Positions 42,652-51,295 are shown, counted from the stretch's first letter. The stretch is DNA of 64,000 nt from Angustibacter sp049994355 (GCF_049994355.1 NZ_CP188257.1:310001-374000); one strand, 5' to 3'. The notes: a model not told the origin generated them from the letters alone. A program made the numbers and translations.

Positions 42652-43608
42652 ATGTCGAGCACCTCTGAGCTCCTGCGCCGTCGCCCGCCCCGCTCTGCGG
42701 CCGGGCGGCGGCGCAGGACTGCCCTGACCTGGGTCCACGACGGCGGCCTGACCACCCTGCTGTTCGCCGCACCACTGCTGATCGTGTTCACGCTGTTCTC
42801 CTGGTACCCGATCGTGCGCGCGGTGGTGATGAGCGTGCAGCAGACCAACCTCGTCACCAAGCCGGTCTACGTCGGCTGGGCGAACTTCCACCAGGTGCTG
42901 TCCGACCCGCTGCTACCGACGGCGGTGCGCAACACCGGCTACTTCGCTGTGCTGGCACTGGTTCTGGGCTACCCGGTGCCGCTGTTCCTGTCGGTGCTGA
43001 TGAGCGACCTGCGCCGCTCGCGGGGGCTGTTCACGGTGCTGGCGTACCTGCCGGTCGTCGTCCCGCCGGTGGTAGCGGTGCTGCTGTGGCGCTTCTTCTA
43101 CGACTCCAGCCCGGACGGGGTGTTCAACACGATCTTCGGCTGGGTGCACCTAGGACCGTTCTCCTGGTTGGACTCCGCGCGGACGGCGATGCCGTCGCTG
43201 GTGCTGGAGGCGACCTGGGCCGCTGCCGGCGGAACGGTCATCATCTACCTCGCCGCGCTGGTCGCCGTACCGCCCGAGCTGTACGACGCAGCGGACGTCG
43301 ACGGCGCCAGTACCTGGCGCAAGGTCTGGCACGTGACGGTCCCGCAGCTGCGCGGCGTCATGCTGATCACCTTGATCCTGCAGATCATCGGCACGGCGCA
43401 GGTGTTCATCGAGCCGTACCTGTTCACCCGGGGTGGTCCGGACAACTCCACGACCACGGTGCTGCTGCTGATCTACGACTATGCCTTCGGCAACAGCCTC
43501 GGCGGTGACTACGGCGCCGCCGCCGCGCTGAGCCTGATGCTCGCTGTGTTCCTCGCGGTGTTCTCGTTGCTGTTCTTCCGCGTCACCCGCTCCTGGAGCA
43601 GCTCATGA
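42652..43608 (+). CDS. Sugar ABC transporter permease (MalF-like)
   Basis: 318 residues, basic N-terminus and six membrane helices; LIVFTLFSWYPIVRAVVMS opens the family, and LYDAADVDGASTWRKVWHVTVP is the EAA loop. FIEPYLFTRGGPDNSTTTVLLLIYDYAF is typical of the MalF/UgpA class. It overlaps the next permease by ATGA. Confidence 0.93.
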   Translation: MSSTSELLRRRPPRSAAGRRRRTALTWVHDGGLTTLLFAAPLLIVFTLFSWYPIVRAVVMSVQQTNLVTKPVYVGWANFHQVLSDPLLPTAVRNTGYFAVLALVLGYPVPLFLSVLMSDLRRSRGLFTVLAYLPVVVPPVVAVLLWRFFYDSSPDGVFNTIFGWVHLGPFSWLDSARTAMPSLVLEATWAAAGGTVIIYLAALVAVPPELYDAADVDGASTWRKVWHVTVPQLRGVMLITLILQIIGTAQVFIEPYLFTRGGPDNSTTTVLLLIYDYAFGNSLGGDYGAAAALSLMLAVFLAVFSLLFFRVTRSWSSS

Positions 43609-44594
43609 GCCTGGGCGTGGACGCGCTGCGCGACGCCGAGCCTGAGGCGGTGGCGATCGCCGAACAGCCTGTGCGGCAACGCCGTCGGCGGGTTCGCCGT
43701 CCGGTCGCGGACGACGCGAGCCAGCGCGGCATCACCACGGTGCGCAACGCGCGCACCCCGTGGGCACGCTGGTCCCGTCGGGTGGTCTACGGCGCGTTGC
43801 TCGCAGGTCTGGTGGTCGCCGCCCTCGGCCCGTTGCTGTGGCTGGCGAAGTCCGCGATCACCCCGACGCAGGACACGTTGCGCCAGCCAATGGCGCTGTT
43901 CCCGCACGGCACCGACTGGACGAACCTCAAGACGGCCTGGGTCGACGTCCAGCTGGACCGGTACTTCCTGAACACGCTGATCATCGCGGCGGGCTCCTGG
44001 GCCTGCCAGATGGTGGTCGCGACCACCGGCGGCTTCGTGCTGTCGGTGCTGCGCCCGCGCTATGCGAAGGTGCTGAACGCGATGGTGCTGGTGACACTGT
44101 TCGTGCCGGCCGTCGTCCTGCTGGTTCCGCTCTACCTGACAGTGCTGGACGTGCCGGTGATCCACCGCTCGTTCATCAACAGCTGGTGGGGCGTGATCCT
44201 GCCGGCCGGCGCGAGCGCCTTCAACGTCGTGCTGGTGACGCGCTTCTTCGACAGCCTGCCGCGGGAGGTGTTCGAGGCGGCCCGGGTGGACGGCGCCGGG
44301 CCCTGGCGGCTGTTCTGGTCGGTGGTGCTGCCGATGTCGCGGCCGGTGCTGGGCGTGGTGTCGGTGTTCGCTGTGCTGGCGGCCTGGAAGGACTTCGTCT
44401 GGCCGCTGCTGGTGCTGCCCGACCCGGTGAAGCAGCCGTTGTCGGTGAGGTTGCCGACCCTGCAGCCGATCATCGAGCTCGACGTGTTCCTGGCCGCGCT
44501 GCTGATCTCGACTGCCGTGCCGCTGGTGATCTTCCTGGTGTTCCAGCGGTTGTTCCTGCGCAGCGGCGAGCTCGGAGGCGCGATCAAGGGCTGA
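43605..44594 (+). CDS. Sugar ABC transporter permease (MalG-like)
   Basis: 329 residues, overlapping the previous stop (ATGA). An unusually long basic cytoplasmic N-terminus of about 60 residues precedes the first helix. The EAA loop is LPREVFEAARVDGAGPWRLFWSVVLP, and LAAWKDFVWPLLVL marks the last part. No ATPase gene follows; in actinobacteria such importers are usually powered by a shared MsiK-type ATPase encoded elsewhere. Confidence 0.93.
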   Translation: MSLGVDALRDAEPEAVAIAEQPVRQRRRRVRRPVADDASQRGITTVRNARTPWARWSRRVVYGALLAGLVVAALGPLLWLAKSAITPTQDTLRQPMALFPHGTDWTNLKTAWVDVQLDRYFLNTLIIAAGSWACQMVVATTGGFVLSVLRPRYAKVLNAMVLVTLFVPAVVLLVPLYLTVLDVPVIHRSFINSWWGVILPAGASAFNVVLVTRFFDSLPREVFEAARVDGAGPWRLFWSVVLPMSRPVLGVVSVFAVLAAWKDFVWPLLVLPDPVKQPLSVRLPTLQPIIELDVFLAALLISTAVPLVIFLVFQRLFLRSGELGGAIKG

Positions 44595-44655
44595 TCCCGG
44601 GCTCAGGAGTCCGAGCGAGGCTCACCCCGAGTACGTTGGGTGCCGGGGTGGTGAG

Positions 44656-45987
44656 ATGAAGGGGCTGATCGTGCGGTCCGGTCACCGACCAGGTGACGGT
44701 GCCCGCATAGCAGATCGCGGCCACGCCGGCGGGCCGTCGTCGTCCAGCGACGCGCTCCTGCGGCTGCAGCGCTCGGCGGGCAATGCCGCTGTCAGCGAGA
44801 TGGTGCAGCGCTATGCCTCGGGCGAGCACGCCAGTCAGGGTGACCGTGCCCCGGGCTCGCAGCGACTCACGATCGGCAAGGAGACCCTGACATCTGGCGA
44901 GGTGAACGCGCTCGCCGACCTGTACGGGAGGCCGGAAGACCTGCTGAAGGCGAACCCTGTGGAGCTCGCCGCGGTCCTTGCTCTGGTACGCAGGGAAGCC
45001 GCCGGCGGGGCGGTCAAGGAGGAGGAGTGGGACACCGCGACCAACGGTCGTTACACGAAGCTGAACCTCAAGAACGCCGCGCACTTCGCCCCCCGAGACC
45101 CCGCGCTCATCTCGCCCCCCGCAAGCGCCGGAGCGGCCGGAGACGACAACGTCGCTACGTTCCTTCGCTACTACGCCGAGACCGTGACGACCACGTTCCA
45201 GTCCGTGGATGTGGCCAGCACCGATCCAGGCAAGGCCAAGGAGCTCAGTGATCGGGCCGCGGTGACCGCCGGGTTCGCCGAGCACTTCCTGATGGATGCC
45301 TTCAGTGCCGGGCACCTGATCAACAAGGACGACTTCATCGCCAAGCTGAAGGAGAACCTCGATGCTCTCCCGGCAGGCAAGCTCACCGCTCTGTTCGAGG
45401 CCGTGGCCAATGGCGTGCTCGCCGATCCGGCGTCGAAGTCGCTGCTGGACACCTACGAGTCCGCCGATGCGTACCACCTCGGATGGCATCCCAACTTCAG
45501 CAGGGCGGGCGCGTTCAAGGTGCTGCTCGAAGAGCTGTACAAAGACCCTGACGGGAAGCAGGCTGTCTACAGCGGTCTCGTGAAGTTCGTGCACGACCAG
45601 CTCAGCACGCGCAACGGCGGTAGCGGACTCGTCGGGGTCGAGGTGCAGAACAAGTTCGAGACCTGGGTGATGAGCGGGGACAAGACGCTCGCGAAGAGCC
45701 CGGACACCCAACGGGTGATCGAACAGGCAATGACCAGGTTCCGTGCCCTCGTCAAGGACTACCGAATGGCGCCCAGGTCGATGGCGTCCCCGATCGCGGA
45801 CGCTGACCAGGTGACTGACTACTTCCCGCATCCGACTCCGGCATCCGCCACGATGATCTCGGCGCTCGTCACGAAGGTCACGGATCCGGCTGGCGGGGCG
45901 GCGGCGTCGCTGATCTCCGTCGTCAAGGCAGAACTGCCTGCGATCATGTTGGCGCTGCTGGCCCGTGGAAAGATCCGCAGGGCCTGA
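44656..45987 (+). CDS. Putative exported effector: injection-system-type leader plus zinc phospholipase C-like core
   Basis: 443 residues, no signal peptide. Residues 37-52, LQRSAGNAAVSEMVQR, match the LQRxxGNxAVxxLxxR motif found at the N-terminus of many actinobacterial proteins linked to extracellular contractile injection systems (often before DUF4157). The core has H143 (AAHFAPRD), EH210FLMD214AFSAGH220LIN223, and YHLGWHPN (274, 278). H-x3-D-x5-H-x2-N is the spacing of the zinc-dependent phospholipase C signature. A metal-dependent lipase or nuclease of the PLC/P1 fold is therefore plausible. The end is hydrophobic (LPAIMLALLA) then basic. Genes for the injection machine are not in the window. 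Confidence 0.6.
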   Translation: MKGLIVRSGHRPGDGARIADRGHAGGPSSSSDALLRLQRSAGNAAVSEMVQRYASGEHASQGDRAPGSQRLTIGKETLTSGEVNALADLYGRPEDLLKANPVELAAVLALVRREAAGGAVKEEEWDTATNGRYTKLNLKNAAHFAPRDPALISPPASAGAAGDDNVATFLRYYAETVTTTFQSVDVASTDPGKAKELSDRAAVTAGFAEHFLMDAFSAGHLINKDDFIAKLKENLDALPAGKLTALFEAVANGVLADPASKSLLDTYESADAYHLGWHPNFSRAGAFKVLLEELYKDPDGKQAVYSGLVKFVHDQLSTRNGGSGLVGVEVQNKFETWVMSGDKTLAKSPDTQRVIEQAMTRFRALVKDYRMAPRSMASPIADADQVTDYFPHPTPASATMISALVTKVTDPAGGAAASLISVVKAELPAIMLALLARGKIRRA

Positions 45988-46069
45988 TCGAGATTGACAC
46001 CTTCTGTTGCGCTCGTAGCAAGATGAGGCGCGGTCTCGGCTGGCGGTGCCGCGCGGAAGGGGGTTGGTG

Positions 46070-46882
46070 GTGACGTCGATGCGGGCTGTCGGGCGCACCC
46101 ACCCCGGCCTGCGACGGCCGACCAACGAGGACTCGGCGTTCGTCGGACGCCGGCTGGCGGTGGTCGCCGACGGCATGGGCGGCCACGAGTTCGGTGAGGT
46201 CGCGAGCGCCATCGCCACCGACGCGGTCATCTTCCTGGACGACGGTCCGGGTCCGAACGGACTGCCCGAGGAGCTGGCCGCGGCGATCGAGCTCGCCGAC
46301 GAGCGGTTGCGCTCCGCGGTGGAGAAGACGCCGTCGTTGCGGGGGATGGGCACCACCATGACGGCGATGTTCGTCGACGGCGAGCAGGTGGCGATCGGGC
46401 ACGTGGGCGACTCCCGGGCCTACCGGCTGCACGACGACGAGCTCGAGCAGCTGACCACCGACCACACCGTCGTCCAGCTGCTGGTGCAGCAGGGCATCCT
46501 GACGCCGGAGCAGGCCGTCTCGCACCCGCGCGGCAACCTGATCACCAACGCCCTTCAGGGCGAGCCGGGTGGCGCCCAGGTCGAGACGACGACCCGGCGG
46601 GCCGTCGTCGGCGACCGCTACCTGCTGTGCAGCGACGGCCTGCCCGACTACGTCTCGGACGCCGACATCCGTGACGCCCTCGAAGAGCCGGACCCGGACG
46701 TCGTCCTGGACCGGCTGCTGCAGCTGGCGCTCGACACGGGGGCGCCGGACAACATCACCTGCGTGGTCGCCGACCTGGTGCCGGACGACCAGTCCGGCGA
46801 CGCGGGCGAGCACCCGCCGTACCTGCTTGGCGCGGCTCGCGAGGTGGCCGATGACCTGGCTGCCCGGAACAGCGCCGGTTGA
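46070..46882 (+). CDS. PP2C-family serine/threonine phosphatase
   Basis: 270 residues from GTG at 46070 (GGAAGGGGG upstream; GTG at 46067 equally possible). RTHPGLRRPTNEDSAFVG, VVADGMGGHEFGEVAS, GHVGDSRAYRLH, LLCSDGLPDYV and DNITCVVADLV are PP2C motifs with all metal-binding Asp residues. A soluble phosphatase; its kinase partner is not in the window. Confidence 0.94.
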   Translation: MTSMRAVGRTHPGLRRPTNEDSAFVGRRLAVVADGMGGHEFGEVASAIATDAVIFLDDGPGPNGLPEELAAAIELADERLRSAVEKTPSLRGMGTTMTAMFVDGEQVAIGHVGDSRAYRLHDDELEQLTTDHTVVQLLVQQGILTPEQAVSHPRGNLITNALQGEPGGAQVETTTRRAVVGDRYLLCSDGLPDYVSDADIRDALEEPDPDVVLDRLLQLALDTGAPDNITCVVADLVPDDQSGDAGEHPPYLLGAAREVADDLAARNSAG

Positions 46883-46981
46883 CGCTCAAGCCTTGCCTTA
46901 CTGAGCCGATGATCAACTGAGCGTTCCGTCCGGCATTTCCCTGAGTGTCCGGGCGGCCCGTCGTCATGATGCGGAGGAGCT

Positions 46982-49258
46982 GTGTCAGGCACCTTCGCGC
47001 GCACAAATACCGCAGGCAGCGCCGAGCGCAGACTAGGGCAGGCGGCGCTGGTCGTCGCCGCGGTCGGCACCGGCTCGGCTGCGGTGCTGCCCGGCGGCTC
47101 GGACGGCCCGGCCATCCGGACCGCGCTGGTCATCACCCTCGCCCTGTTCTTCGTCATCCAGCTGACCCGGTTGCTGTTCGCCGCCGGGCGGGACCGGTCC
47201 CGGCGGGCCGCGCTGCTGGTGCTGCTGGCCGGGGTGACCGCGTGGGCGGCCGGTTCGGCCATGGTCAGCGCGAGCCAGGCGGTCGCGACGGTGACGTTCC
47301 CGGCGCCCGGCGAGGTGCTCTACGTGATCTCCTACCTGGGGATGGCGGCCTTCCTGATGCTGGACGTCCCGCGTCCGCGGCTGCCCGCCGCGGCGCTCTG
47401 GCTGGACGCCGCCGTCGTCTGCGGTGCCGCGGTGTGCGTGTCCAGCTTCGTGGTGCTGACGCCGCTGGCCAGGGGCTTCGACCAGGGGGGCGTCGCGCTC
47501 CTGCTGGCGATCCTCTACCCGCTGCTCGACCTGCTGCTGGCCACGATGGTCTTCGCCCAGATGCTGCTCGGCCACCGCAGCCGCTCGCGTCGGACGGCCT
47601 GCCTGGGAGCGGGCTTCATGGCGCTCGCGATCGCGGACTCCAGCTTCGTCATGACGCTGACCAGCGACGCGCGGGACGCGTACACGACCAACATCGGGCT
47701 GGACGTGATCTGGGGTGGGGCCTTCGCGCTGATCATCGGCGCCGCCTGCAGCCGCGAGCGCTCAGCCGAGTACTCGCCGACCGACCGCCAGCAGTCGCGC
47801 ATCCTGGTCGCCGCGGCGTCCGTCGCACTGGTCGCCCTGGTGCTGCACCCGAGGGGGACGATCGGCTGGTGCATCACCCTGCCGGCCATCGTGACCCTGG
47901 TCTGCGCCGGCGGCCGGCTGGTGCTCGCCCTTAATGAGGCGCGCGGTGCGGCTGAGGCGTTGCGGCTGTCGATGACCGACGAGCTGACCGGCCTGCCCAA
48001 CCGACGGGCTGTGCTCGCGGCCACCGACGAAGGGCTGCGCGGGGACTCACCGCTCGGCTTCATGCTGCTCGACCTGGACGGCTTCAAGGACATCAACGAC
48101 AGCCTCGGGCACGGTACCGGCGACGAGGTGCTGCGCACGGTCGCGCACCGCATGCAGCTGACGCTGCCGAACCAGGTGCTGGTGGCGCGGCTGGGCGGCG
48201 ACGAGTTCGCGGTGCTGACCGACACCGAGGACGAGCTGGCGCTGCTCGAGCTCGCGCACGAGGTGCGCCGGGTGCTGCTCGCGGCCGTACACGTGGACAA
48301 CCTCGACCTGGCGATCCGCGCGTCGATCGGCATCACGGTCCGCGACCCGGGCGACGTCTCGGCGACCGACCTGCTACGCCGGGCGGACGTCGCGATGTAC
48401 GAGGCCAAGCAGGCGCGCGCCGGGGCTCTGCTCTACGACCCGTCGCAGGAGGTGTTCACCCGGCAGCGGCTGCGCCGCAGCGAGGAGCTGCGCGACGCGA
48501 TCCGCGAGGGCCAGCTGGTGCTCTGGTACCAGCCGCAGGTCGACGCCGCGAACCGCGAGCTGCTGGCGATGGAGGCGCTGGTCCGCTGGCAGCACCCGAC
48601 CGAGGGGTTGCTGTCGCCGATCGAGTTCCTGCCGGACGCGCGTCGAGCGGGGCTGATGCCGGCCTTGTCCGAGTGGGTGATGCGCCAGGTGATCAGCGAC
48701 GCGGTCTCGTTCGCGGCGACCGGCTCGAGCTTCCGGGTAGCGATGAACTGCGCTCCGCTGGAGCTGCTCGGCGGGCAGCTGCTGCCGCGGCTGTTCCACA
48801 CGTTGGAGGAATCCGGGCTGCCCGGCGACCGGGTGCTCATCGAGGTCACCGAGGAGTCGTTCCTGTCCGACCCGGAACGCGCGCGCGAGGCGATGTACCA
48901 GCTGCGCGAGCACGAGGTGCAGGTCGCGATCGACGACTACGGGACCGGGTTCTCGTCGTTGTCCTACCTGCGCGCGCTGCCGGTCCAGGAGCTGAAGATG
49001 GACCGCTCGTTCGTCAGCACGCTGCTGACTGACGAGCGCACCCGGCTGATCGTGGCGACCACGACGAACATGGCGCACGCGATGGGGATGCGGCTGGTCG
49101 CCGAAGGGGTGGAGGACGAGCAGACCGCGCAGGTGCTCGTCGAGATGGGCGTGGACGTCCTGCAGGGCTACCACATCGCCAAGCCGATGCCGGTGGCCGA
49201 GATCGGCCCGTGGGTGCGCCGCTGGGCCGCCCAGCCGACGCCGCAGCGCGCGAGCTGA
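46982..49258 (+). CDS. Membrane-bound GGDEF-EAL c-di-GMP protein
   Basis: 758 residues from GTG (GGAGGAGCT-GTG). The first about 310 residues hold 8-9 membrane helices. GGDEF domain about 330-490: DELTGLPNRR, LDLDGFKDINDSLGHG, ARLGGDEFAVL (active site about 405-409, intact); no RxxD inhibition site is seen before it. EAL domain about 505-750: MEALVRWQHP, INCAPLELL-type region, IDDYGTGFSSLSYL, MDRSFV, EGVEDEQ and LQGYHIAKPMP, so the phosphodiesterase residues are also intact. It could make or degrade c-di-GMP. Convergent with the autoinducer-synthase-like gene with no gap. Confidence 0.93.
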   Translation: MSGTFARTNTAGSAERRLGQAALVVAAVGTGSAAVLPGGSDGPAIRTALVITLALFFVIQLTRLLFAAGRDRSRRAALLVLLAGVTAWAAGSAMVSASQAVATVTFPAPGEVLYVISYLGMAAFLMLDVPRPRLPAAALWLDAAVVCGAAVCVSSFVVLTPLARGFDQGGVALLLAILYPLLDLLLATMVFAQMLLGHRSRSRRTACLGAGFMALAIADSSFVMTLTSDARDAYTTNIGLDVIWGGAFALIIGAACSRERSAEYSPTDRQQSRILVAAASVALVALVLHPRGTIGWCITLPAIVTLVCAGGRLVLALNEARGAAEALRLSMTDELTGLPNRRAVLAATDEGLRGDSPLGFMLLDLDGFKDINDSLGHGTGDEVLRTVAHRMQLTLPNQVLVARLGGDEFAVLTDTEDELALLELAHEVRRVLLAAVHVDNLDLAIRASIGITVRDPGDVSATDLLRRADVAMYEAKQARAGALLYDPSQEVFTRQRLRRSEELRDAIREGQLVLWYQPQVDAANRELLAMEALVRWQHPTEGLLSPIEFLPDARRAGLMPALSEWVMRQVISDAVSFAATGSSFRVAMNCAPLELLGGQLLPRLFHTLEESGLPGDRVLIEVTEESFLSDPERAREAMYQLREHEVQVAIDDYGTGFSSLSYLRALPVQELKMDRSFVSTLLTDERTRLIVATTTNMAHAMGMRLVAEGVEDEQTAQVLVEMGVDVLQGYHIAKPMPVAEIGPWVRRWAAQPTPQRAS

Positions 49259-50041
49259 CTAGCTGCCGGACAGCCGCGACAGGTCGTCCGGCAGGTCGAA
49301 CCCGGCATCGAGCGCGGCCAGGTCCGCGTCGAGCGTGTCGAGCGCGGCGAGGTCGAGGACCAGCTCGCGTTCGCGACGGCGGAAAGCCGCACGCTCAGGT
49401 ACGACGATGCCGTCCAGCCCGATGCCGAGGGTGACCAGCCGGTAGGCGTCCGGCAGGTCGCGGCGCTGGGCGTCGAGCATCGCCGCGAACGGCGAGTACA
49501 CCGGCGTGCTGTGCGCCGACCCGAGGTAGGGCGCGGTCCGGACGCCGGGCAGCGGGCGGGTGGTGATACCGACGCTGGACAGCAGCCGGCGCACGCGCTC
49601 GTCCAGGATGGCGATGAACGCGCTCATCCCGTTGACCTGCGCGACGGTCATCAGTCCGTGGTAGAGCGCGAGAGAGAGCCGGCTGCTTCCGGCCACGCCG
49701 GCCCGCACACACAGTGTGCCGACCTCCCAGGTGGTGGAGAGGTCCAGTCCGGCGGCGGCGGCGGACCGCGCGCCGTCCACCTGCCAGGGTGCCTGGGCGA
49801 CGTCGTCCAAGGCCTTGAAGCCGGAGCGGCCGGGCGCGATCAGCCGGACGGCGGCCACCACCTCGTCGCCGGCGTCCGCGATGACGAGGAAGATCGAGTC
49901 GGCCTCATAGGGCCCGTACTCCTCGTCGAGCTCGGCGCGGGTGTTGCCGAACCAACGCTGGAACACCTCGGCCTCGCACTGGCGCGCCGACTCCAGCAGG
50001 TCGCCGCGGGCGTCGAAGTGCATCCAGTACTGGTTCCTCAT
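49259..50041 (-). CDS. Autoinducer-synthase-like (LuxI-type GNAT) protein
   Basis: 260 residues. CEAEVFQRWFGNTRAELDEEY then ADSIFLVIAD.GDEVVAAVRLI follows the pattern of LuxI-type N-acyl synthases (RxxVF..R.gw, E.D.yD.a.ylva.de..vvg..Rl.p). TTWEVGTLCVRAG and LSLALYHGLMTVAQVNGMSAFIAILDERV correspond to the second half of that GNAT fold, which uses acyl-ACP or acyl-CoA and AdoMet. The C-terminal 60 residues are leucine- and aspartate-rich and extra. The ATG overlaps the stop of the AdoMet-decarboxylase-like gene, with AAGGAG 5 nt before, so the two are translated together. No LuxR receptor of the autoinducer-binding type is adjacent. Confidence 0.65.
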   Translation of the reverse strand: MRNQYWMHFDARGDLLESARQCEAEVFQRWFGNTRAELDEEYGPYEADSIFLVIADAGDEVVAAVRLIAPGRSGFKALDDVAQAPWQVDGARSAAAAGLDLSTTWEVGTLCVRAGVAGSSRLSLALYHGLMTVAQVNGMSAFIAILDERVRRLLSSVGITTRPLPGVRTAPYLGSAHSTPVYSPFAAMLDAQRRDLPDAYRLVTLGIGLDGIVVPERAAFRRRERELVLDLAALDTLDADLAALDAGFDLPDDLSRLSGS

Positions 50042-50382
50042 CAGAACTCCTTCGAGACCAGCTCGTAGGCGTCGAACGACTTTTCGGTGAGGTCGAGGAC
50101 GGTCTGCGCGGAGAACGGCTTGCAGGCGTAGATGTCGACACTGAAGAACAGCCGCGGCACGTCCCAGGCGTAGAAGTGCGCCCCGGAGGTCTCCCAGTGG
50201 ATCCAGCCGGCCCAGCCGTACAGCGGTGACTGGTGGGTGACCGGCTCCATCAGCGACACCATGTCGATGGCCGTGGAGAGCTCGGACAGGTAGGTGCGGA
50301 TCGAGGCGGCATCGATCGGCTCGTGGCACAGGCCTTCGACAACGAGGCGCTGGCGGCAGATCTCTGGGGCAAGGTCGCGCAC
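50041..50382 (-). CDS. S-adenosylmethionine decarboxylase-like protein
   Basis: 113 residues from GTG (GGAGTTGAA-GTG). MRDLAPEICRQRLVVEG starts the family. HWETSGAHFYAWD aligns with the processing site ESHLSIHTWPE of bacterial SpeD: Ser66 would become the pyruvoyl group, Trp73 is kept, and Cys87 in DIYACKPF matches the catalytic Cys, but the processing His is Tyr71. No spermidine synthase is nearby. The gene forms a coupled pair with the LuxI-like gene, so it probably acts on AdoMet, its product, or another amino acid (SpeD relatives that decarboxylate ornithine or arginine are known). Confidence 0.75.
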   Translation of the reverse strand: MRDLAPEICRQRLVVEGLCHEPIDAASIRTYLSELSTAIDMVSLMEPVTHQSPLYGWAGWIHWETSGAHFYAWDVPRLFFSVDIYACKPFSAQTVLDLTEKSFDAYELVSKEF

Positions 50383-50399
50383 TTCAACTCCATGACAAG

Positions 50400-50421
50400 G
50401 GCCCGGGCATTGCCCCGGGCC
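50400..50421 (-). promoter_or_regulatory. GC hairpin in the leader of the SpeD-like/LuxI-like operon
   Basis: GGCCCGGG (50400-50407), loop CATTGC, CCCGGGCC (50414-50421): a perfect 8-bp stem 18 nt upstream of the GTG start at 50382. It is between the probable promoter and the ribosome site, so it may be a leader RNA stem, attenuator, or protein site. Confidence 0.5.
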
Positions 50422-50432
50422 TGCGAGCGAAT

Positions 50433-50470
50433 CCTGTCACCTGATAGCCCAAACGTGAACACCTGTCACC
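50433..50470. promoter_or_regulatory. Direct repeats in the SpeD-like/LuxI-like promoter region
   Basis: CCTGTCACC occurs at 50433-50441 and 50462-50470, 29 nt apart (nearly three helical turns). Between them lies GTGAACAC, a near-palindrome. Placed 50 to 90 nt upstream of the operon start, this looks like a regulator-binding region. Confidence 0.45.
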
Positions 50471-50516
50471 ATGAGTGCCGGAAAGGCGCAAAAGTACGGC
50501 AGAGAGTGCCCATTTG

Positions 50517-50534
50517 GTGACTCTATGGAGTCAC
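50517..50534 (-). terminator. Hairpin at the end of the DUF4097 operon
   Basis: GTGACTC-TATG-GAGTCAC, a perfect 7-bp stem overlapping the stop codon of the DUF4097 gene. Probable transcription terminator or 3' end stabiliser. Confidence 0.5.
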
Positions 50535-51295
50535 TCGGCGTAGGATACGTCGACCGACCCGCCGCTGGAGTGCGCCACAATGGTCCGCGACGAGGACGGG
50601 TCGGTCCGCACCGAGACGTCGCTCGAGCCGGCGCTGGAGTCCGCCTCGACCCGGTAAGCCTCGTCGCCCTGGGGCAGCAGCACAGCGACCGAACCGGCGC
50701 TGGACGTCGCCTTGACCGAGGTCGGCGCGGTGCTGAACGACAGCTCCACCGAGCCGGCCGAGGAGTCGGCCTGCACGTTCGCCGAACCGAGCCGGACGCC
50801 GTCGACGTGCCCGGCGCTGGACGACAGGTCCAGAGCGCCGGTCAGCCCGGTCACCCCGACGTAGCCCGCCGAGCTGTGCGCGGTCACCTGGACGTCGGCC
50901 GGGACCACCAGGTGCACCTTGCCCGAGCACCCGCGCCCGAAGTCGATCCCGCAGCTGGAGCGGATCACCAGGTGGTCGCCCTCCTGCCGCTCGCTGAAGG
51001 ACGGCTTGGTCAGCGACCAGGAGATGGTGCGGTCCAGCCGGGTGACGTCGTCCGTCCCGGCGACGATCTGCACGGACTCGGCGCCGACGTCGACCTCCAC
51101 CACCCGGATGCCCTGGTAGCTCGCCTGACGCTGCGCGGAGTCGCGGCCGATGGAGCCGATGATGTTCATCGTCCCGGCCAGCACGGACAGCACCGCGAAC
51201 GCGATGCCCAGCCCGATCAGCAGCGGCCGTGCGCTCCCCGCGGGCGGCGGCGCTCCTTCGGGCTGGGTCTGCTGCGGGACGTCTTGGACCGTCAT
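50531..51295 (-). CDS. DUF4097-family membrane-anchored beta-strand repeat protein
   Basis: 254 residues from ATG at 51295 (GGAAGG, 6 nt spacer; it overlaps the response regulator stop). One membrane helix (RPLLIGLGIAFAVLSVLAG) near residue 25-45, then an outside part built from repeated SSAG turns (AHSSAGYVGV, LSSSAGHVDG, ADSSAGSVEL, TSSAGSVAVL, HSSGGSVDV), the right-handed parallel beta-strand repeat of DUF4097. Such proteins occur with LiaRS-like envelope-stress systems. Third gene of the operon kinase - regulator - DUF4097. Confidence 0.88.
   Translation of the reverse strand: MTVQDVPQQTQPEGAPPPAGSARPLLIGLGIAFAVLSVLAGTMNIIGSIGRDSAQRQASYQGIRVVEVDVGAESVQIVAGTDDVTRLDRTISWSLTKPSFSERQEGDHLVIRSSCGIDFGRGCSGKVHLVVPADVQVTAHSSAGYVGVTGLTGALDLSSSAGHVDGVRLGSANVQADSSAGSVELSFSTAPTSVKATSSAGSVAVLLPQGDEAYRVEADSSAGSSDVSVRTDPSSSRTIVAHSSGGSVDVSYAE

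Noticed and set aside
42652..44594. Incomplete sugar transporter because no ATPase gene is present
   Set aside because: Lack of a local ATPase gene is normal for actinobacterial sugar importers that share MsiK.
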